9,531 nt of DNA, taken from the NCBI GenBank assembly GCA_012274205.1, contig JAAOZY010000275.1, positions 1 to 9,531 on the forward strand, written 5' to 3'. Of the stretch, positions 1 through 5,551 are shown in pieces. The stretch is from Betaproteobacteria bacterium. Its GTDB lineage: Bacteria > Pseudomonadota > Gammaproteobacteria > Burkholderiales > SG8-39. The notes beneath the pieces are model-generated. The model did not search any database, had not been told where the DNA came from, and saw nothing but the letters and a program-made list of their open reading frames with translations. The position numbers and the translations under genes were made by a program. How positions within the stretch are numbered: position 1 is the first letter of the stretch; every line of letters begins with the position of its first letter.

Positions 1-476
1 CGGGCATCATCATCGCGGTGGATCTCGCCGACAACAAGCTGGAGCTGGCGAAGCAATTCGGCGCCACGCATGTGATCAACGCCGGCAGGGAAGAGAATCT
101 GGTGAAGGCGGTGAAGAAGCTCACCGGCGGCGGCGCGGATTATGCGTTCGAGTGCATCGGCATGGGCAAGATGGTGGAGCAGGCCTTTCGCGCGGTGCGC
201 AAGGGCGGCACGGCGCTGGTGGTCGGTGTTGCGCGCGGCGAGGACAACACCTCGATAAAGACCGCATCGATCACCTTCGAGGAAAAGACGCTCACCGGCA
301 GCTACTACGGCTCGGCGCGCCCGCGCGAGGATTTTCCGCGCCTGATCGCGCTGTACCAGGCGAAGAAACTCAAGCTGGACGAGCTCATCACGCGCACCTA
401 CAAGATCGACGAGGCGGCGCAGGCGTTTGCCGATCTCGAAGCGGGGCGCAACGCGCGCGGCGTGATCGTGTTTTAG
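1..476 (+). CDS. Zinc-type alcohol dehydrogenase, C-terminal part (5' end outside window)
   Basis: About 157 C-terminal residues of a medium-chain, Zn-dependent NAD(P)-linked alcohol dehydrogenase are visible, read in the frame starting at base 3. The frame is open to the left edge, so the GTG at 18 is an internal valine codon and not a start. The visible part is the second half of the Rossmann fold and the C-terminal substrate-domain strand. The motif AVDLADNKLELAKQFGATH holds the Asp that normally contacts the NAD ribose, which suggests NAD rather than NADP. GGGADYAFECIG and the late GSYYGSARPREDFP segment resemble the class III / NDMA-dependent alcohol dehydrogenase group. The catalytic zinc ligands lie in the missing N-terminal half. 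The full protein would be about 360-370 residues. It reads in the same direction as the Mo hydroxylase genes 120 bases downstream, so shared function is possible. The substrate is unknown. Confidence 0.9.
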   Translation, partial: GIIIAVDLADNKLELAKQFGATHVINAGREENLVKAVKKLTGGGADYAFECIGMGKMVEQAFRAVRKGGTALVVGVARGEDNTSIKTASITFEEKTLTGSYYGSARPREDFPRLIALYQAKKLKLDELITRTYKIDEAAQAFADLEAGRNARGVIVF

Positions 477-481
477 GACCT

Positions 482-495
482 GCGCCGATCGGCGC
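482..495. repeat. 14-bp perfect palindrome after the dehydrogenase
   Basis: GCGCCGATCGGCGC is fully self-complementary and starts 6 bases after the dehydrogenase stop. As RNA it could fold only as a 5-bp stem with a GATC loop, and no T-tract follows. It is therefore not a convincing intrinsic terminator. It could be a protein-binding palindrome or chance in GC-rich DNA. The rest of the 477-596 gap holds a short GCTGC-GTT-GCAGC hairpin and the weak promoter listed separately. Confidence 0.35.
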
Positions 496-536
496 CAGCC
501 GCATGGCTTAGCGGTATTGCGTGCTGCGTTGCAGCG

Positions 537-565
537 TTGCGCCGCGGCCGACGCGCATGTAGGAT
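537..565 (+). promoter_or_regulatory. Weak sigma70-like promoter candidate for the Mo hydroxylase genes
   Basis: TTGCGC (537-542) and TAGGAT (560-565) are 17 bases apart. They match the -35 consensus at 3 of 6 bases and the -10 consensus at 4 of 6. A start of transcription near 572 would give a leader of about 25 bases before the GTG at 597. The match is poor. Transcription could instead read through from the dehydrogenase gene. Confidence 0.2.
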
Positions 566-585
566 TGCCTTCCCCTAATAAGAAT

Positions 586-591
586 GGGAGG
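586..591 (+). promoter_or_regulatory. Shine-Dalgarno that fixes the GTG start of the small subunit
   Basis: GGGAGG lies 5 bases before the GTG at 597. There is no in-frame ATG until residue 31, inside the first iron-sulfur domain. The ATG at 584 is in the frame of the next gene and lies before this site. The strong site and the family-typical first residues (MITFSVNG) support GTG as the start. Confidence 0.75.
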
Positions 592-596
592 CAATC

Positions 597-1064
597 GTGA
601 TCACGTTTTCAGTCAACGGCAAGAAGGCCAAGGCAGACGTTGCGCCGGACACTCCGCTGCTGTGGGTGCTGCGCGACACGCTGGGCATGACCGGCACAAA
701 ATTCGGCTGCGGCCAGGGCCTGTGCGGCGCGTGCACCGTGCATCTCGATGGCCAACCGGTCCGCTCATGCAGCACGCCGGTTTCGGCAGCTGCAGGCAAG
801 AAGGTCACCACCATCGAAGCGATGAGCGCCAGCCCGACGGGCAAGGCGGTGCAGGCTGCGTGGATCATGCACGATGTGCCGCAGTGCGGCTACTGCCAGA
901 GCGGGCAGATCATGAGCGCGGTTGCTCTGCTCGAAGCCAAGCCCAAGCCCACGAATGCGGACATAGACGCGGCGATGTCGGGGAACATCTGCCGTTGCGG
1001 CACCTATCAGCGCATACGCGCCGCGATTCACACGGCGGCCGAATCCAAGACCAAAGGAGCCTGA
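597..1064 (+). CDS. Small [2Fe-2S] subunit of a xanthine-oxidase-family Mo hydroxylase (IorA-like)
   Basis: This 155-residue electron-transfer subunit carries two [2Fe-2S] clusters that pass electrons away from the molybdenum site of the partner protein encoded next. The N-terminal ferredoxin-type domain (about 1-75) has Cys38, Cys43, Cys46 and Cys58 in the expected C-x4-C-x2-C...C layout. The C-terminal helical domain (about 76-150) has Cys97, Cys100, Cys132 and Cys134, in the motifs QCGYCQSGQI and GNICRCGTY. All eight ligands are present and the length is normal for the family. The protein resembles isoquinoline 1-oxidoreductase alpha subunits. It has no signal peptide of its own, so in this family it is thought to be exported bound to the Tat-carrying large subunit. 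It starts with GTG and ends 2 bases before the large-subunit ATG. The substrate cannot be read from this subunit. Confidence 0.95.
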   Translation: MITFSVNGKKAKADVAPDTPLLWVLRDTLGMTGTKFGCGQGLCGACTVHLDGQPVRSCSTPVSAAAGKKVTTIEAMSASPTGKAVQAAWIMHDVPQCGYCQSGQIMSAVALLEAKPKPTNADIDAAMSGNICRCGTYQRIRAAIHTAAESKTKGA

Positions 1065-1066
1065 CT

Positions 1067-3184
1067 ATGAGCCAGCTCAAGAATCCCGCGCGCCGCGAGT
1101 TCCTCAAGACCGGCGTCGCCGCAAGCGGCAGCCTGATCATAGGCTTTACTCTGCCCCAAGCACTGGCCGCAGCGCCGGTCACCACCTCGATGCCCAATGC
1201 CTGGGTAAGGATAGGCAGCGACAACACGGTTACCATACTTTCGGCGCGCTCGGAGATGGGGCAGGGCGTATACACAGCCATGCCCACGCTGGTGGCGGAA
1301 GAGCTCGAGGTCGACCTGAAGAAGATCAGGATCGAGATCGCGCCGGCGGGCGAGGTCTACATCAACGCGCTGCTCGGCGGCCAGCTCACCGGCGGCTCGA
1401 CCTCGGTAGCCGACGGTTACGACAAGCTGCGGATTGCGGGTGCGCAGGCGCGCATGATGCTTGTCTCGGCCGCGGCAACGGAGTGGGGAGTGGACGAGGC
1501 CGACTGCCACGCGAAAGACGGTTCGGTGCACGGACCGAAAGGCAGGAAAGCCAGCTATGGCAAGCTGGCCGAAGCCGCATCCAAGCTGGCGGTTCCCAAG
1601 GATCCGAAGCTGAAGGGCGCAAAGGACTTCAAATACGTGGGCAAGCCGGTCAAGCGCCTGGACACGCCCGCCAAGGTCAACGGCACGGCGCAGTTCGGTA
1701 TCGACGTGAAGCTGCCTGGCATGCTCTACGCGTCGCTCGCGCAGTGTCCCGTGATCGGCGGCAAGGTGGTGAGCTATGACGATGCCAAGGCGAAGGCGAT
1801 GCCCGGCGTGAAGCGGGTGGTGCAGATCACCGATGGCGTGGCCGTGGTCGCCGATTCGTGGTGGCGGGCGAAAGTCGCGCGCGATGCGCTCGATATCAAG
1901 TGGGACGAGGGTTCGGCAAAAGCGATGAGTTCGGACACCATCGCCGCCGGGCTGAAAGCGGCTTCGGCCAAGCCCGGCGCGGTGTTCAAGAAGCAGGGCG
2001 ACGTCGAGGCAGGCATGAAAGGCGCGGCGAAAACCCTCGAGGCCTCCTACGAGATGCCGTTTCTGTCGCACTCGCCGATGGAGCCGATGAATTTCACCGC
2101 CGACGTCAGGAACGATTCCTGCCTGCTCTACGGCCCGACGCAGTTCCAGCAGATGGCTGAGGGCGTGGCTGCCCAGATGCTGGGCATGAAGCCGTCACAG
2201 ATCACCGTGCGCACGACCTTTCTCGGCGGCGGCTTTGGCCGCAGGATCGATGTGGACTTCGTCGCGCAGGCGATCGAGATCTCCAAGGCGGTGGGTGCAC
2301 CGGTCAAGCTGGTGTGGACGCGCGAAGACGACATGACGCATGATTTCTACCGTCCCACCAGCCTGCATCAGCTTTCCGGCGGCCTCGACGCGTCGGGCAA
2401 ACCGGTGGCGATGAAGTTTCACCTCACCTCGTCCTCGGTCACGGCACGTCTGTTCCCGCCCTTCGTCAAGGACGGGCTCGATCCGTTCATGCTCGAAGCG
2501 GCGGCGGTGCCCTACGACATACCGAACCAGCTGGCCGAGTCGCTGATCTACGAGACCGGCTTGCGCGTCGGCTACTGGCGCTCGGTCTCGCACGCGCTCA
2601 ATGTGTTCGCCAACGAGTCGTTCATGGACGAGTTGGCGCTCGCGGCGGGCAAGGATCCCTACGAATTCCGCCTCTCGCTGCTCGGGCAAAAGCCGCGCCT
2701 CAAGAACGTGCTCGAACTCGCCGCCGCCAAGGCCGGCTGGGGCAAACCGCTGCCGCGCGGGCATTTTCGCGGTATCGGCGTGATGGAAGGCTACGGCACG
2801 TCGATGGCGCAAGTGGCCGAGGTGTCGGTATCCGATGGCAGAGTCAGAGTGCACCGCGTGGTGGTGGCAGCCGATCTGGGCCAGATGGTGAACCCCAACA
2901 TCGTCAGGCAGCAGATCGAGAGCAGCGTAAACTTCGGGCTGTCGGCGGCGCTCTACGGTGAGATCACCCTGAAGGACGGCCGCATCGAGCAGACCAACTT
3001 CGACAAGTACCCGGTAGTGCGCATGCAGGAGTCGCCGAACGTGGAATCGTACCTGGTGGCGAGTACCGAGAAGCCCAGCGGCATAGGCGAGCCGGCTACC
3101 GCGCTCATCAGTCCCACGGTGGCCAACGCGGTATTTGCCGCGACCGGAAAGCGGCTGCGCAAACTGCCATTCCGACTCGCCTAG
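1067..3184 (+). CDS. Molybdopterin-binding large subunit of a Mo hydroxylase (isoquinoline 1-oxidoreductase beta-like), Tat-exported
   Basis: This 705-residue catalytic subunit would bind the molybdopterin cofactor and hydroxylate a heteroaromatic ring or oxidise an aldehyde using water. It starts at ATG 1067, with AGGAG (1055-1059) 7 bases upstream. Residues 1-36 are a Tat signal: Arg9-Arg10 in ARREFLK, a hydrophobic stretch, then ALA-AA, so the enzyme is probably periplasmic. SEMGQGVYTAMPTLVAEELEVD-like sequence comes early, and an a/b hammerhead-like segment spans about 205-290. GGGFGRR (387-393) is the cofactor-contacting loop. GIGEP includes Glu675, which matches the general-base Glu of xanthine oxidase relatives. 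Length is slightly short for the family (about 700-780), but no domain appears missing. There is no CxxCH, so no fused cytochrome. Known relatives include isoquinoline and nicotinate hydroxylases and aldehyde oxidases; the true substrate is not assignable here. Confidence 0.93.
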   Translation: MSQLKNPARREFLKTGVAASGSLIIGFTLPQALAAAPVTTSMPNAWVRIGSDNTVTILSARSEMGQGVYTAMPTLVAEELEVDLKKIRIEIAPAGEVYINALLGGQLTGGSTSVADGYDKLRIAGAQARMMLVSAAATEWGVDEADCHAKDGSVHGPKGRKASYGKLAEAASKLAVPKDPKLKGAKDFKYVGKPVKRLDTPAKVNGTAQFGIDVKLPGMLYASLAQCPVIGGKVVSYDDAKAKAMPGVKRVVQITDGVAVVADSWWRAKVARDALDIKWDEGSAKAMSSDTIAAGLKAASAKPGAVFKKQGDVEAGMKGAAKTLEASYEMPFLSHSPMEPMNFTADVRNDSCLLYGPTQFQQMAEGVAAQMLGMKPSQITVRTTFLGGGFGRRIDVDFVAQAIEISKAVGAPVKLVWTREDDMTHDFYRPTSLHQLSGGLDASGKPVAMKFHLTSSSVTARLFPPFVKDGLDPFMLEAAAVPYDIPNQLAESLIYETGLRVGYWRSVSHALNVFANESFMDELALAAGKDPYEFRLSLLGQKPRLKNVLELAAAKAGWGKPLPRGHFRGIGVMEGYGTSMAQVAEVSVSDGRVRVHRVVVAADLGQMVNPNIVRQQIESSVNFGLSAALYGEITLKDGRIEQTNFDKYPVVRMQESPNVESYLVASTEKPSGIGEPATALISPTVANAVFAATGKRLRKLPFRLA

Positions 3185-3189
3185 TGTTC

Positions 3190-3194
3190 AAAGG
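3190..3194 (+). promoter_or_regulatory. Ribosome binding site favouring ATG 3199
   Basis: AAAGG lies 4 bases before the ATG at 3199 and overlaps the alternative GTG reading (3184). The GTG overlaps the previous gene's TAG stop and has no site placed for it. The short spacing makes this a moderate site. Confidence 0.45.
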
Positions 3195-3198
3195 CGCC

Positions 3199-3957
3199 AT
3201 GCTTCGCAAAAAACCCGCTGCTGCGGGTTTTTTGTCGGCGCTCCTGCTCGCCGGCTTCGCCGTGCTTGCGCAGGCACAGGATTACGCGCGCGAGCAGCGC
3301 TGGGCAGACGAAATCCTGCCGACGCTGATGGTCGGCGACGGTGTCTGGCTGGCGCAGGGAAACGGGCACAAGTTTCTCGCGCTCTACACTGTAGCCGACA
3401 AGCCGCGTGCTGCGCTCATCATCGCGCACGGACGCGGCTGGAGCCCGGACTACGAGCTCTACGGGACGCTGCGCACGCGGCTCGTCGACGCAGGCTATAC
3501 GACGCTGGCCATCCAGCTGCCGGTGCTCGATGCGACGGCCAAGCTGGTCGACTACATCCAGGCTTATCCGGACGCACGCGAGCGTTTCCAGCTGGCGGTG
3601 GATTTCCTCAAGGCCAAGGGGTACAGGAACATCGCGATCGTGTCGCACAGCCTGGGGGCGACCATGGCCAACCAGTACCTGATCAAGACCGATGACCATA
3701 GCGTCAAGGCCTGGGTGTTCATCGGCATCATCAACGGGCTGGAAGAAATGTTCCGCATCAGGATCCCGGTGCTCGATGTGTACGGCAGCGACGATTGGCA
3801 GGTGACGCGCTGGGGCGCAGACGAGCGCCGCGCGCAGATACTGAAAATCGCCGGATCCGAGCAGGTGGTGGTGCCGCAGGCGCGGCACTTTTTCGAGGGC
3901 AGGGAGGACGCGTTGTTGCGCACCATCACGGCGTTCCTCGACCGGGTGTTTCGCTAG
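3199..3957 (+). CDS. Secreted alpha/beta-hydrolase-fold protein (DUF3530-like)
   Basis: This 252-residue protein begins with a Sec signal peptide: positively charged LRKK, a hydrophobic core, then AQAQ near residue 27, so it is probably periplasmic. The alpha/beta hydrolase fold is indicated by the HGRGWSPD oxyanion-type loop after strand 3 and by a nucleophile elbow SHSLGA with Ser151. The first Gly of the usual GxSxG is Ser here. Likely acid and base are Asp198 (or Asp199) in YGSDDW and His230 in QARHFFEG. These triad assignments come from motif position only. Overall order resembles DUF3530 proteins, which have no well-defined reaction. ATG 3199 is preferred over GTG 3184 because of the ribosome binding site and the signal-peptide shape. 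The gene begins only 14 bases after the Mo hydroxylase stop. Its first codons form a terminator-like hairpin (listed separately), so its expression may be conditional. Confidence 0.85.
   Translation: MLRKKPAAAGFLSALLLAGFAVLAQAQDYAREQRWADEILPTLMVGDGVWLAQGNGHKFLALYTVADKPRAALIIAHGRGWSPDYELYGTLRTRLVDAGYTTLAIQLPVLDATAKLVDYIQAYPDARERFQLAVDFLKAKGYRNIAIVSHSLGATMANQYLIKTDDHSVKAWVFIGIINGLEEMFRIRIPVLDVYGSDDWQVTRWGADERRAQILKIAGSEQVVVPQARHFFEGREDALLRTITAFLDRVFR
3208..3233 (+). terminator. Perfect intrinsic-terminator hairpin inside the hydrolase signal-peptide codons
   Basis: AAAAAACCCGC (3208-3218) and GCGGGTTTTTT (3223-3233) are exact reverse complements around a TGCT loop. The GC part of the stem is followed directly by six T residues, the standard form of a rho-independent terminator. 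It also has the mirrored A-tract of a bidirectional one. It lies 24 bases after the large-subunit stop, so it would end that transcript. The same bases encode KKPAAAGFL at the start of the hydrolase, 9 bases after its ATG. Either the hydrolase start is mispredicted or the hairpin acts within the gene. Confidence 0.8.
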
Positions 3958-3967
3958 GGCGCCGCAG

Positions 3968-4003
3968 GCATGCCGCATGCCGGCGTCAGGGCGCAAGCAT
4001 GCC
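3968..4003. repeat. Three direct copies of GCATGCC upstream of tctC
   Basis: GCATGCC occurs at 3968-3974, 3975-3981 and 3997-4003. The first two are head to tail and the third begins 22 bases after the second, about two helical turns. Each core, GCATGC, is itself palindromic. The copies lie in the 110-base gap before tctC, upstream of its possible -10 box, which is a suitable place for an operator. The first two copies can also pair as a GGCATG-CCG-CATGCC hairpin. Confidence 0.5.
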
Positions 4004-4006
4004 ACA

Positions 4007-4021
4007 GCGGCGATGCGCCGC
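4007..4021 (+). other. Short GC hairpin next to the tctC -10 box
   Basis: GCGGCG (4007-4012) and CGCCGC (4016-4021) are exact reverse complements around ATG. No T-run follows, so it is not a terminator. It falls where the spacer of a tctC promoter would be and may be an operator half-site pair or chance in GC-rich DNA. Confidence 0.3.
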
Positions 4022-4023
4022 GG

Positions 4024-4029
4024 TAGAAT
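4024..4029 (+). promoter_or_regulatory. Candidate -10 box for tctCBA
   Basis: TAGAAT matches TATAAT at 5 of 6 bases and lies 38 bases before the tctC start. No good -35 is present: GCCACA at 4001-4006, 17 bases upstream, matches only its last three bases. A promoter of this kind would usually need an activator, and the GCATGCC repeats lie just upstream. Confidence 0.3.
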
Positions 4030-4057
4030 GCGGTGTCCGTCACAAGCCCATTACTCC

Positions 4058-4064
4058 AGGAGAG
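4058..4064 (+). promoter_or_regulatory. Shine-Dalgarno of tctC
   Basis: AGGAGAG ends 3 bases before the tctC ATG (5 bases if the AGGAG core is counted). It is the strongest ribosome site of the transporter operon. The two downstream genes have only weak sites, which fits translation coupled to tctC. Confidence 0.7.
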
Positions 4065-4067
4065 TCC

Positions 4068-5033
4068 ATGAATCTTATCCTACGCAGTCTCGCCGCCGCA
4101 CTCAGCGCGTTCGCGCTGGCCGGTGCTTACGTCGCGCCCGCTGCGGCGCAGACTCTGAAGATCATGATTCCGGCCAACCCGGGCGGCGGCTGGGACCAGA
4201 CCGGGCGCAACCTCGCCGCGGCGATGCAGAGCGCGGGGCTGGTCAAGTCGGTGCAGTTCGACAACAAGGGCGGCGCCGCCGGCACCATCGGCCTGGCCCA
4301 GTTCATCAACTCGTCCAAAGGCGACCCGAATGCGCTGATGGTCGGCGGCATGGTGATGATCGGCGGCATCCACCTGACCGACTCGCCGGTGAACCTGAGC
4401 ATGGTGACGCCGGTCGCGCGGCTGACCAGCGAATATGAAGTGGTGGTGGTGCCGGCCAATTCGCCGATCAAGACCATGGCCGACCTGGTCAAGGCGTTCA
4501 AGGCCGATCCGGGCAAGGTGTCCTGGGGCGGCGGCTCGGCTGGCGGCACGGACCACATCCTGATCGGCCTGATCGCCAAGGCGACCGGCGCGGATTCGAC
4601 CAAGATCAACTATGTGCCGTTCAAGGGCGGCGGCGAGGCGGTGGCCGCGATCGTCGGTGGCCACGTTACCGCAGGCGTGTCCGGGCTGGGCGAGTTCTCC
4701 GAGCAGATCAAGGGCGGCCGCCTGCGCGCGCTGGCAATTTCATCGCCGCAGCGCGAAGAGGGCATCCCGACGCTGAAAGAGCAGGGCATAGACGTCGAGC
4801 TCGGCAACTGGCGCGGCGTGTTCGGCGCACCCGGAATCAGCACGGCGCAACGCGACGCGCTGGTGAAACTGGTGCATAGCGCGACCCTCACGCCGGCATG
4901 GAAAGCGACGCTGGAGAAACTCGACTGGACCGGCGTGTTCCTGGGCGGCGACGAGTACAAAACCTTCCTCGAAGAGGATACGAAGCGCATCGCCACGATT
5001 ATCGATTCGCTCGGCATCAAGAAGAAAAAATGA
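4068..5033 (+). CDS. tctC: TctC/Bug periplasmic solute-binding protein of a tripartite tricarboxylate transporter
   Basis: This 321-residue extracytoplasmic receptor would capture a carboxylate and hand it to the TctAB membrane complex. The start is ATG 4068, with AGGAGAG (4058-4064) just upstream. The open frame runs back to 3795, but that part lacks a ribosome site and overlaps the hydrolase gene. Residues 1-27 are a Sec signal ending AAA before Gln28. The mature protein opens with KIMIPANPGGGWDQTGR, the ligand-loop region of the family, in the form seen in citrate-type TctC proteins. KINYVPFKGGGEAVAAIVGGH is the second characteristic block. Length is normal. Bug proteins bind varied ligands (citrate, other dicarboxylates, aromatic acids, nicotinate-like compounds), so the substrate remains open. 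The C-terminus is KKKK, written in an A-rich run that contains the tctB start codon. Confidence 0.95.
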   Translation: MNLILRSLAAALSAFALAGAYVAPAAAQTLKIMIPANPGGGWDQTGRNLAAAMQSAGLVKSVQFDNKGGAAGTIGLAQFINSSKGDPNALMVGGMVMIGGIHLTDSPVNLSMVTPVARLTSEYEVVVVPANSPIKTMADLVKAFKADPGKVSWGGGSAGGTDHILIGLIAKATGADSTKINYVPFKGGGEAVAAIVGGHVTAGVSGLGEFSEQIKGGRLRALAISSPQREEGIPTLKEQGIDVELGNWRGVFGAPGISTAQRDALVKLVHSATLTPAWKATLEKLDWTGVFLGGDEYKTFLEEDTKRIATIIDSLGIKKKK

Positions 5034-5551
5034 GCCGCGACGCCGCCCTGCGGCGCTCGCTCGCCGAGACCGCGCTCTCGCTCGGCGTGCTCGGCCTCGG
5101 CGTCGCCACTACGATCGGGACGGCCATGCTGCCTGCGGAAGGCGGCTATGCGCGCATCGGCCCGAACGTCGCGCCGGGCGTCGTCGGTGTCGGCCTGATC
5201 CTGCTCGGGATCTGGTTGCTGTACGAGGTGCTCACCGGCGGCTGGCGCAACATGCCGCCGCAGGACGCAGAGGCGCGCGGCGAGCACGCGTTTCATCGCG
5301 GCGCGTTCATCTGGGTGAGCGTCGGACTGTTCGCCCATATGGCGCTGATCCAGACCGGTGGATTCGTGCTCGCGGGTTCGGCGCTGTTCGCCTGCGTCGC
5401 GCGCGGCTTCGGCAGTGCGCGTTTCGCGCGCGATTTCGCCATCGGCTTCGCCATGTCGGTGGCGGTATTCGCCTTCTTCGTGCTGGTGCTGACGGTCAAT
5501 CTGCCGGCAGGCTGGCTGGCGCCGCTGTTCCGCCTGGTCGGAATCGAGTAG
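5030..5551 (+). CDS. tctB: TctB small membrane subunit of the tripartite tricarboxylate transporter
   Basis: This 173-residue inner-membrane protein is the poorly conserved small subunit of TTT transporters. About four hydrophobic segments are visible, near residues 11-31, 43-66, 92-118 and 131-160. The loop between the second and third holds charged residues, and the IGPNVAPGVVGVGLILLG stretch is typical of the family. The ATG at 5030 overlaps the tctC stop as ATGA, and the only ribosome-site-like sequence is the purine run GAAGAAAAA, so translational coupling is likely. The frame is open upstream to 4898, but that part overlaps tctC and has no support. Identification rests on hydrophobic pattern, size and position between tctC and tctA. 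Confidence 0.92.
   Translation: MSRDAALRRSLAETALSLGVLGLGVATTIGTAMLPAEGGYARIGPNVAPGVVGVGLILLGIWLLYEVLTGGWRNMPPQDAEARGEHAFHRGAFIWVSVGLFAHMALIQTGGFVLAGSALFACVARGFGSARFARDFAIGFAMSVAVFAFFVLVLTVNLPAGWLAPLFRLVGIE

Noticed and set aside
18..20. GTG 18 as a start for the dehydrogenase
   Set aside because: The frame is open to the left edge and encodes GIIIAVD, a Rossmann strand that must be internal.
584..1066. N-terminal extension of the large subunit from ATG 584
   Set aside because: This would read through the whole small-subunit gene in another frame. ATG 1067 has a good ribosome site and begins a Tat signal peptide.
1028..2071. 347-residue minus-strand open frame opposite the Mo hydroxylase large subunit
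   Set aside because: Low-complexity Arg/His-rich sequence with no ribosome site, fully covered by a conserved gene on the other strand.
3184..3198. GTG 3184 as the hydrolase start
   Set aside because: It overlaps the previous stop codon and has no suitably placed ribosome site. ATG 3199 gives a better signal-peptide n-region and has AAAGG upstream. Not fully excluded.
3795..4067. N-terminal extension of tctC from 3795
   Set aside because: It overlaps the hydrolase gene and would bury the signal peptide that starts at 4068 behind a strong Shine-Dalgarno.
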